5,340 nt of DNA, taken from assembly GCA_029933365.1 (NCBI GenBank), contig JAOZOH010000171.1, positions 1 to 5,340 on the forward strand. The letters run 5' to 3'. Both the position numbers and the translations under genes were made by a program. This document shows positions 1 through 4,996 of this stretch, in pieces. How positions within the stretch are numbered: the stretch's first letter is position 1; every line of letters starts with the position of its first letter. The notes below the pieces were generated by a model that was given only the letters and a program-made list of their open reading frames with translations, ran no database searches and was not told the DNA's origin. This stretch comes from Desulfuromusa sp. GTDB lineage: Bacteria > Desulfobacterota > Desulfuromonadia > Desulfuromonadales > Geopsychrobacteraceae.

Positions 1-55
1 GGCCTTTTAAATTTAATGCGCAAGAAACCTAGCCGAGCAAGATGTAAATAAAGCA

Positions 56-75
56 CCCCGCCGCAAGCAGCGGGG
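56..75 (-). terminator. Probable intrinsic terminator of the diguanylate cyclase gene
   Basis: Read on the minus strand, CCCCGCTG and CGGCGGGG pair around a CTTG loop (8 bp with one G-T pair), followed by TGCTTTATTT, a modest T-rich tract. It lies about 100 bases downstream of the cyclase stop codon, in the right orientation to end that transcript. Outer arms AAGCAC (51-56) and GTGCTT (84-89) can extend the structure. On the plus strand no T tract follows, so minus-strand termination is the better reading. Confidence 0.6.
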
Positions 76-121
76 TATTAACTGTGCTTCCCAAATAGCT
101 GACCTTCAGCCAGCTTTCGTC

Positions 122-145
122 CCAAGGGACGGGAATTGAACCCGC
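122..145 (-). other. tRNA T-arm-like inverted repeat (possible remnant or attachment-like site)
   Basis: On the minus strand, GCGGG-TTCAATT-CCCGT (145-129) has the stem length, G53-C61 closing pair and TTCRANN loop of a tRNA T arm. It is followed by CCCTTGG, as an acceptor 3' strand would be. There is no CCA end, and no matching D arm, anticodon arm or 5' acceptor strand lies upstream, so it is not a tRNA gene. The same bases take part in a second pairing, GGGACGG with CCGTCCC (158-164 and 127-133 region). It sits about 30 bases beyond the end of the cyclase gene. It may be a tRNA 3'-end fragment left by integration, or a chance hairpin. Confidence 0.25.
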
Positions 146-173
146 AGCGATTAAAAATAACCGTCCCGTGGCG

Positions 174-578
174 TTAATTATGACCTTGCTGTTTGGATTG
201 ATACATCTCTTTGTCCGCATTTTGGATAAGTGTCTCTATGTCCGTTCCATCGTCAGGAAAAATTGCAATCCCAAGACTTGATGAAATGAAAATATCTTCC
301 CCTTCAATATTAAACGGACTTTTAAAAAATTGTATGATTTTACTCGCAACAATTTCAGCCCCGTTTGACATTTCGATATTATTTAACAGGATCACAAATT
401 CATCACCACCTATACGAGCGACGGTATCTTCTTCTCTTGTCTGTTGCTTCAGTCTCTTTCCGACAGCTTTCAGTAGTTGATCGCCTGCAGTATGACCATA
501 GGTATCATTTACTCGTTTGAACTTATCTAGATCTATAAAGATTAATCCGACCTTATTTTTTGCACGATTGGCATGCTT
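174..578 (-). CDS. GGDEF catalytic part of the diguanylate cyclase (frameshifted fragment)
   Basis: Read without the extra base at 576, the frame continues as HANRAKNKVGLIFIDLDKFK, then NDTYGHTAGDQLL, and reaches the signature GGDEF at 410-396 in perfect form. The RxxD inhibitory site (REED, 437-426) lies exactly five residues before it, so product inhibition by cyclic di-GMP is expected in an intact protein. The domain ends in the usual ADKEMYQSKQQGHN and stops right there at 174, a few residues earlier than many relatives and with no EAL domain. This stretch has no start codon before the signature (the first is a GTG at 395), so on its own it could not give an active enzyme. It is the 3' part of the gene above, not an independent gene. 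Confidence 0.8.
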   Translation of the reverse strand, partial: KHANRAKNKVGLIFIDLDKFKRVNDTYGHTAGDQLLKAVGKRLKQQTREEDTVARIGGDEFVILLNNIEMSNGAEIVASKIIQFFKSPFNIEGEDIFISSSLGIAIFPDDGTDIETLIQNADKEMYQSKQQGHN

Positions 579-1929
579 CTATGGCTTTAGCCATTCGGTC
601 AAATAACAAAATCCGGTTTGGAAGTTCTGTTACGGAATCAATTGTTGCCTGATGCTCTAATTGTTTTTCAGCAATCTTACGCTCAGTAATATCCGAATAG
701 ACTGTTGTATGCCCACCACTTTCCATAGGGAAATGCAAAATGGTGATGTATCGTCCATCGCTGAGTTTCACTTCAACAATAGAGCTTGTATCTTCATTCA
801 GCAGGCCAGGAACGAGATTATCTAATACATTATTTGTTGTCACTGAACTGATCTCGGCACGATGACTGATATGCTCCATCAGTTCTTGTTTTGTCATTCC
901 GTATTTGACCCCCTGTGGGTGATGCCAGAAAAATTCACATCTGGTATTCCATGACAGTAGTCGGTTCTGCTGATCCCATGAGGCGAGGCCATGATCTATT
1001 GAGTTGAGTGTGGATTCAAGTAACCAAGATTTCTGGTTTAATTGAAAGCTGAACGCTTTTACCCTGCGTAAAAATTCGAACATTATTCCCGTTAATAAAA
1101 CAAATAAAGCAAATATTACTATGAGAACTTTTAACATTATTTTCGTTCCGGGTAGATGAGGCTCCCAAACGAAACTACCTAAAGACGTACCATCGACTGC
1201 AAATATTGATAATGAAGCTGCTTTTACAGCATTTTTTTCTAGAGCCTGCAATTGTGGATTAAGAAGCATATACTGGTGAGATATAGAATCTAATAGTTCT
1301 TTATCAACCCTTTTGACCAAAATTAAAACTGCATCAGTTGCATGATCTATATCTTCGCCATCTTTAGTAAAGTAGGTGGTTAGTTCAGCAACCGAGACAA
1401 TGTAAATACATCCATCGTCTCTCAACAGCCACGCTGCAGGTACTGGGCTATCTGTAACTTTACCTGAACGAGCTTTAGTTATAAGAGTTTCTAAACCACC
1501 CGAAAATCGCTTGAGTGGATCATCTACAAGTCGCTCACCTGCAATAGAGCTATAAATGAGTTGATTCGCTGCTCCTAAAACATAACTAGAATGAAGATTG
1601 TAGGTTTCAAACAGATAGGAACCGACATTATCATCTGCCCAAGCAGGGTCCGGTTTTATTACTAAATTATCGACAGCTTGATCCCAATATGCCAATTCTA
1701 TGGATAAATCTGAAAGGTTCTTTTGCAATTCGATGAAAGCGTTTTTTGCTAGCTGAATAGACGCCTCTATTGCATTGCGATCCTGTCCCAGCGTTGCTAA
1801 ATAAACTAGGCCAGAAATAGTTAGGAAACAGAATATGAGCACGCCACAGATAGGCCGAGACGACTTTTTGTAAATGTCATTAATGCTTGGATTCTCAGCA
1901 CCAACAGGCTTGTTCGATGCGCCTAACAA
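553..1929 (-). CDS. Sensor part of the diguanylate cyclase (TM-CHASE4-like-TM-PAS and start of GGDEF)
   Basis: This is the longest open stretch of the broken cyclase gene, 458 codons from a TTG at 1929. That TTG has no good ribosome binding site, so it is unlikely to be the true start. Residues 28-47 form TM1 and about 263-285 form TM2. The stretch between them, beginning with a helical segment and the motif AYWDQAVDN near residue 80, resembles CHASE4 periplasmic sensor domains; the ligand is unknown. Residues about 298-415 look like a PAS domain (LLESTLNSIDHGLASWDQ at the start, YSDITERK at the end), followed by the linker helix that usually leads into GGDEF. The GGDEF domain opens with TIDSVTELPNR (about 429-439, a variant of the usual D-LTGLPNR). 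The frame then leaves the family pattern at EACQSCKK and stops at 553, because of the extra base at 576. Confidence 0.75.
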   Translation of the reverse strand: MLGASNKPVGAENPSINDIYKKSSRPICGVLIFCFLTISGLVYLATLGQDRNAIEASIQLAKNAFIELQKNLSDLSIELAYWDQAVDNLVIKPDPAWADDNVGSYLFETYNLHSSYVLGAANQLIYSSIAGERLVDDPLKRFSGGLETLITKARSGKVTDSPVPAAWLLRDDGCIYIVSVAELTTYFTKDGEDIDHATDAVLILVKRVDKELLDSISHQYMLLNPQLQALEKNAVKAASLSIFAVDGTSLGSFVWEPHLPGTKIMLKVLIVIFALFVLLTGIMFEFLRRVKAFSFQLNQKSWLLESTLNSIDHGLASWDQQNRLLSWNTRCEFFWHHPQGVKYGMTKQELMEHISHRAEISSVTTNNVLDNLVPGLLNEDTSSIVEVKLSDGRYITILHFPMESGGHTTVYSDITERKIAEKQLEHQATIDSVTELPNRILLFDRMAKAIEACQSCKK

Positions 1930-2016
1930 CAGGTCTAAATCAGATTTTTCTCTCTTTTAGAAGCCGATTTCTTTGTGGGTATTAAAGTCTTTTTTTTATT
2001 GCTTTTTGTCATCGAT

Positions 2017-2022
2017 CTTCCC
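2017..2022 (-). promoter_or_regulatory. Ribosome binding site deciding the cyclase start
   Basis: GGGAAG on the minus strand lies four bases before the ATG at 2012-2010. The nearest alternative starts in the long frame (TTG 1929 and the CTG before it) have no comparable site. This supports the upstream ATG as the true start, and therefore a frameshift in the A run at 1945-1949. Confidence 0.5.
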
Positions 2023-2075
2023 AACGCACAAACATTGGCTAAGATAATGTTCGGCTGACGACTTATAGAAATTAA

Positions 2076-2089
2076 ATGGTAAGTACCAT
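2076..2089. promoter_or_regulatory. Operator-like palindrome in the cyclase leader
   Basis: ATGGTA-AG-TACCAT is a perfect 6+6 bp inverted repeat with a two-base centre. It lies between the predicted transcription start and the cyclase ATG, where a bound repressor or a small hairpin could affect expression. No known regulator is recognised from the sequence. Confidence 0.3.
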
Positions 2090-2129
2090 ATAGGGCTTAG
2101 TTCTTAAAACAGAGACAGATAATTATAGA

Positions 2130-2156
2130 ATTATAACAATGCTGATATAATGTCAA
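2130..2156 (-). promoter_or_regulatory. Sigma-70-type promoter for the diguanylate cyclase gene
   Basis: On the minus strand a perfect TTGACA (2156-2151) is followed after 15 bases by a perfect TATAAT (2135-2130), which also has the extended TG (TGTTATAAT). The 15-base spacer is shorter than the optimal 17, which the extended -10 could compensate for. A start near 2123 would give a leader of about 110 bases before the cyclase ATG at 2012. A second TATAAT at 2127-2122 is too far from the -35 to pair with it. Confidence 0.5.
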
Positions 2157-2165
2157 GTGTTGACA
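2151..2165. promoter_or_regulatory. Palindrome overlapping the -35 box, likely operator
   Basis: TGTCAAGTGTTGACA is a perfect 6-3-6 inverted repeat. Its left half is the TTGACA -35 of the cyclase promoter read on the minus strand, and its right half is a TTGACA on the plus strand. A dimeric regulator bound here would block the cyclase promoter. The plus-strand half has only weak -10 candidates (around 2182-2190) and no gene to serve, so a divergent promoter is less likely. Confidence 0.4.
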
Positions 2166-2446
2166 GTCTTGATGTAGACTTTAATGGTATCCACAATATC
2201 AAGTTGAGGTGCCAGATGGGGCGGTAAGGCTGGAAGTTTTACTGATCTCGGTTCCTTTTTCCACATGCTATTTGGAAGAAGAAATCTATTTCCAAAACTT
2301 AGAAGTTATAACAGGGATTCATTTGGATTAGTAGCTGCGTTACCTACGTGAGCAAATGTCCTGTCAAAAGTCGTTTGCATATATCTATAGGACTTTTGAG
2401 TGATGCACGCTGTACTAAATCTCACTATCAGCAATACAAAATTGGC
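2153..2446 (-). pseudogene. Possible eroded reading frame in the intergenic region
   Basis: The region from the cyclase promoter to the hairpin at 2571 has no intact gene. One minus-strand frame from 2446 down to 2153 holds 98 codons with a single internal stop (TAA, 2306-2308). The upper part includes YRYMQTTFDRTFAHVGNAAT (from 2389). The lower part, from an ATG at 2266, reads MWKKEPRSVKLPALPPHLAP and continues to a TGA at 2155-2153. Neither ATG has a ribosome binding site. The low stop density in AT-rich DNA hints at former coding sequence, perhaps a decayed mobile-element gene, but I recognise no family. It could also be chance. Confidence 0.25.
2364..2399. repeat. 9-bp perfect inverted repeat
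   Basis: TCAAAAGTC (2364-2372) and GACTTTTGA (2391-2399) are exact reverse complements separated by 18 bases. No T tract follows on either strand, so it is not a typical terminator. It lies within the gene-free stretch and may be a regulator site or a remnant of a mobile-element end. No further assignment can be supported. Confidence 0.35.
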
Positions 2447-2570
2447 TCAATCAAGGTTCCAAACAGCTTAACCATCTGAGGATTCCGCCTCAATCATAAT
2501 TATTAATTGACTTCACTACCCGACATAATCCAGAATGTTTTTTGAGGGGGCTGAAAAGCCAACTCTTTAA

Positions 2571-2603
2571 GCCCGACTCACACCCCCCCTCCGTGAGTCG
2601 GGC
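2571..2603. terminator. Strong hairpin closing the phage gene cluster
   Basis: GCCCGACTCAC (2571-2581) and GTGAGTCGGGC (2593-2603) form a perfect 11-bp stem with an 11-base C-rich loop. It sits 13 bases beyond the stop of the helix-turn-helix gene, where a terminator of the minus-strand phage operon belongs. The better T tract (TTTTATATTT) follows on the plus strand, while the minus strand continues TTAAAGAG. It may therefore work in both directions, or mainly block plus-strand transcription into the phage genes. A smaller hairpin, GGCT-GAAA-AGCC, lies at 2549-2560. Confidence 0.65.
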
Positions 2604-2616
2604 TTTTATATTTCCC

Positions 2617-2856
2617 CTACGCATTCGGATCAAACTGACACCCAGACACATACCGCCGCACCGCATCTTTCGGTACAAACAACCCCTGCCGCCGACCGAA
2701 ACGAAATACTGGTTTCAGATCACCACGCTCGATCAGATTATAAACATGCTGGCGCGAGCACGACCCACCGAAAAGCCCCGGAATTTCCTTGCAGATCTGC
2801 CCGACGGTCATCATGTCCTTACGCCTGAATACGGCTGGTGCGACACTCTCACTCAT
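2617..2856 (-). CDS. Small excisionase-like helix-turn-helix DNA-binding protein
   Basis: This 79-residue protein is a single MerR/excisionase-type DNA-binding fold. Residues 16-23 (MTVGQICK) form the first helix. SRQHVYNLIERGDLK (34-48) is the helix-turn-helix with the wing-leading turn, FRFGRRQGLFV (51-61) is the basic beta wing, and PKDAVRRYV (62-70) is the closing helix. This is the pattern of HTH_17-type excisionases, AlpA-like activators and the N-terminal domain of lambda Nu1-type small terminases. The ATG at 2856 has AGGGAG (2872-2867) ten bases upstream, inside the last codons of the large terminase gene. The start lies six bases after that gene's stop, so the two are co-transcribed. 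A lambda-like phage would carry a gpW-type joining protein at this place, so the position is unusual. Its role could be excision, regulation or DNA recognition for packaging; the sequence cannot decide. Confidence 0.75.
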   Translation of the reverse strand: MSESVAPAVFRRKDMMTVGQICKEIPGLFGGSCSRQHVYNLIERGDLKPVFRFGRRQGLFVPKDAVRRYVSGCQFDPNA

Positions 2857-2862
2857 GACATT

Positions 2863-4863
2863 CTATCTCCCTCGATGATTAAACCAGCCAGGTCTGTGGC
2901 CTGTGCCGGTTGATTGTGGCTGATTAACGGGTTGTTGCTGTTGCGGTTGCCCCTGCTGCTTATCACTGACCATGTTCTGAAAACCCAAGTAATACGCCAG
3001 CCCAATGCCCATCTGCTCGCAGTCCCACAGGTCATTGCGTTTTTGTCCGGAACATTGCCACAGACCTCTATCATCCACATACTCAGAGACGAAGTGTTTA
3101 GCGTAGGTTTCCAGGCCATTCTTTTGTGGAATTTCGGGGTGTTTTTCCATTATTTCCAGCTGATGGTTGCTGTAGCCTGAATGCAGCACAAAGGCACCGG
3201 AATCGGTGATATCGATTTTTAATTTATCTGCCAGAATATCTTTATGGGCATGGGTATCCAGGTTGTAGAGCTTCAACCCGCCTGGAATCGGCTTGTTGGT
3301 TCCCGGCCAGAACTCCTGGTTACTGATCGTCACCGGGTGAGCCTTCCGCCCCTTGGCTCCCTTGCTGGCAAAAATCCCGGTGCGCTTGCTCCACTCATAA
3401 ACCTCACGGGTCCGGTGGCCACCGCTGTCGATAATGCCGTAGCTGATCTTGTATTCCTTGCCACTCAGATCAAAATACTGATCCTCAAAAATCAACTGAT
3501 CCAGGCCACTGAAATCATCAAACCTGGCAGAGGGGATATAGGCCGCTTTCACCAGCCAGGACTTGAGTAACAGCCCATACTGCCAACCGCGAATGATGAC
3601 CCAGAAGCCCTTGTCCTGCGTATCAATCTGAATGGTCAGAATATCCGTATCCTGATGGACCACCCCGGCCGGTCGCTCATCACACAGCGCCAGAATCGCA
3701 TCCTCTTTGCGGTCGGACAGATCATCCTCGTAATCAATTGCCTTGATCCCGTGAGCCAGATCTCGTTTGGATGATAGGTCACCAGCCTTGGCTTTTATAA
3801 TTGTCTGGGCAATATCGGACAGCTTGACATCGGGGATAGGGAAGGCTGAGAGGATAAACCCGACATCGACCGGCTCAGAAATGTCAGCGCCTTTGATGCA
3901 ACGCCAGGCGTCGTTATCGCTGACAATATTATTATAAGCGGCTTCACGGTCAGTTGCACTGAGCAGTTCGCCGCACTGGTCGCAGGCGTACTCGATCAAA
4001 CTTTGATCGGCTTTGATCTCGTCAGCGGTAATGCCATCGGGGATGATCACCTGCTCTTCGGTCATCCCCATCAGATCGCTACAGAAAGGACAGCGGGCAG
4101 TCCCTTCCCAGACCTGGACACACGCCATGGTTCCCTTGTAGATGTATTTCCCTGCCGGGGTGCTGGCGAAGAAGTGTTTACCGAACCGCTGGGTTCGGGT
4201 TCGCTTGCGGATCCGCTCGATCGGAGAGGCCTCTTTGCCAACCATCTCCATTTTGTCGACTTCATCCGAAAATGTGTTGCTGGCAGCAAAGGTGGCGGTG
4301 CTGGTGGTTGATCCGGAGTGGGACGGCAGAATAGTCATACCGTTAGTCAGTGAGGTCATTCCCAACGAGGTATCATCGGCACGGGGGCTGACATGGACTG
4401 CTGTACGAGCCGATTCTTCCAGCATCGGGTTGAGCTTTTTCCCCATAATCCGGTCGGAGGCTTCTTTGCTGGGCATTTGATAAAAGATGTTGCTCGGAGC
4501 CTGGTCGATACACCAGAAGATACACGAGAGCATACAGTTGGTTTTACTTGCCTGATCGACCCCACAGAACCAGACTTCACGTACCCAGGGCTTGGCCCAG
4601 GTATCCATCACCTTGCGGGCGTGTTTGGCAAACTCAAACCGGTAAGCACCAGGATGTCCTTCAGCGGCTGGCATCCGCCGATACTTGATCGACAGTTCAC
4701 TGGGAGTCAGTGGTGCCGGTTTCTTGCAGCGCCGTTTGACCGGATCAGGGATCAGCAAAGTGACTCGCTGCCCGGACACAGCCTGACGCCACTGCTTTGG
4801 CATCCAGGGACGCAGCGGCAGCTTGTGTGGTTCAATCAGGATTATTTGTTCGGCAGTGTTCAT
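2863..4863 (-). CDS. terL: Phage terminase large subunit, lambda GpA family
   Basis: At 666 residues this has the usual length of lambda gpA-type packaging motors, which cut phage DNA and drive it into the prohead with ATP. The N-terminal ATPase shows a degenerate Walker A like that of lambda (CGVDQASKTN, 100-109), a Walker B with catalytic acid (NTFSDEVDK, 196-204) and a coupling motif (FASTPAGK, 232-239). A CPFC (258-261) and CDQC (294-297) pair forms a zinc ribbon inserted before the nuclease. The nuclease acids are D414 (IQIDTQ), D479 (IIDSGGHR) and D611/D614 (NDLWDCE). The protein ends in a low-complexity tail rich in Q and P (635-653), then a basic end. The start ATG has AAAGG six bases upstream. 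The frame is undamaged, so the gene looks functional. It follows the probable small subunit and precedes a helix-turn-helix gene, with no portal gene after it. Confidence 0.93.
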   Translation of the reverse strand: MNTAEQIILIEPHKLPLRPWMPKQWRQAVSGQRVTLLIPDPVKRRCKKPAPLTPSELSIKYRRMPAAEGHPGAYRFEFAKHARKVMDTWAKPWVREVWFCGVDQASKTNCMLSCIFWCIDQAPSNIFYQMPSKEASDRIMGKKLNPMLEESARTAVHVSPRADDTSLGMTSLTNGMTILPSHSGSTTSTATFAASNTFSDEVDKMEMVGKEASPIERIRKRTRTQRFGKHFFASTPAGKYIYKGTMACVQVWEGTARCPFCSDLMGMTEEQVIIPDGITADEIKADQSLIEYACDQCGELLSATDREAAYNNIVSDNDAWRCIKGADISEPVDVGFILSAFPIPDVKLSDIAQTIIKAKAGDLSSKRDLAHGIKAIDYEDDLSDRKEDAILALCDERPAGVVHQDTDILTIQIDTQDKGFWVIIRGWQYGLLLKSWLVKAAYIPSARFDDFSGLDQLIFEDQYFDLSGKEYKISYGIIDSGGHRTREVYEWSKRTGIFASKGAKGRKAHPVTISNQEFWPGTNKPIPGGLKLYNLDTHAHKDILADKLKIDITDSGAFVLHSGYSNHQLEIMEKHPEIPQKNGLETYAKHFVSEYVDDRGLWQCSGQKRNDLWDCEQMGIGLAYYLGFQNMVSDKQQGQPQQQQPVNQPQSTGTGHRPGWFNHRGR

Positions 4864-4878
4864 TGAGAACCTTTTTTT

Positions 4879-4992
4879 GCCACCAAGACACTAAGTTCAC
4901 CAAGGGAAGCAAGATCAAGATCTATTTTTTTTGTTTAGGCCTTTAACCCAAAAACGCTTTTATGGTTTTGACCTTCTTGGCGTCTTGGTGGC
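4879..4992. repeat. 114-bp inverted-repeat element between the terminase genes
   Basis: The left end GCCACCAAGACACTAAG (4879-4895) and the reverse complement of the right end (4976-4992) match at 15 of 17 positions, the first 11 without error. The element fills almost the whole gap, from 4 bases past the small-subunit stop to 15 bases before the large-subunit start, directly next to its ribosome binding site. The left part repeats an AAG-bearing unit every 8-9 bases (CACCAAG, CACTAAG, CACCAAG, AGCAAG, ATCAAG). The centre holds the palindrome AGATC-AA-GATCT (4912-4923) and a T8 run. No open frame or clear target duplication is seen. It resembles a REP-like or MITE-like intergenic repeat. Confidence 0.6.
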
Positions 4993-4996
4993 TAAT

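Larger units (their letters stand above)
174..2012 (-). pseudogene. Membrane-bound CHASE4-like/PAS/GGDEF diguanylate cyclase, interrupted by two frameshifts
   Basis: This is the whole gene as it would read with two single-base corrections: about 610 residues making cyclic di-GMP from two GTP at the inner membrane. The order is a lysine-rich cytoplasmic N-terminus, TM1, a periplasmic sensor, TM2, PAS and GGDEF, with no EAL domain after it. The best start is the ATG at 2012-2010, preceded by GGGAAG (2022-2017) at 4-base spacing. From it the frame reads MTKSNKKKTLIPTKKSASKR and then meets a stop at 1935-1937. Adding one A to the A run (T5 on plus, 1945-1949) joins this to the long frame. A second break, one extra base at 576, separates the sensor frame from the GGDEF frame. 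All domain motifs survive, so the damage is recent, or it is sequencing error and the gene is intact in the real genome. Nothing shows whether the protein is made. Confidence 0.75.

Noticed and set aside
123..188. Complete tRNA gene around the T-arm-like sequence
   Set aside because: CAAGG/CCTTG could close the ends, but the span is only 66 bases and there is no D arm, anticodon arm or CCA.
29..220. 63-codon minus-strand frame past the cyclase stop
   Set aside because: It overlaps the cyclase end in another frame and runs through the terminator hairpin (56-75), with no ribosome binding site or family resemblance.
2013..2123. c-di-GMP riboswitch in the leader of the cyclase gene
   Set aside because: The leader lacks the conserved core of GEMM-type aptamers, and only a short palindrome is present.
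2403..2471. 22-codon plus-strand frame (ATG at 2403)
   Set aside because: It has no ribosome binding site, promoter or recognisable product, and it is too short to support.
4393..4866. 157-codon plus-strand open frame, with similar plus-strand frames at 4003-4311, 3244-3570, 2914-3180 and 2542-2913
   Set aside because: They lie opposite the well-supported terminase and helix-turn-helix genes, have no ribosome binding sites of note, and translate to low-sense composition. They are antisense shadows.
4881..4917. CRISPR-like or tandem-repeat array from the AAG-spaced units
   Set aside because: The units are 8-9 bases, imperfect and without spacers. They belong to the arm of the inverted-repeat element.
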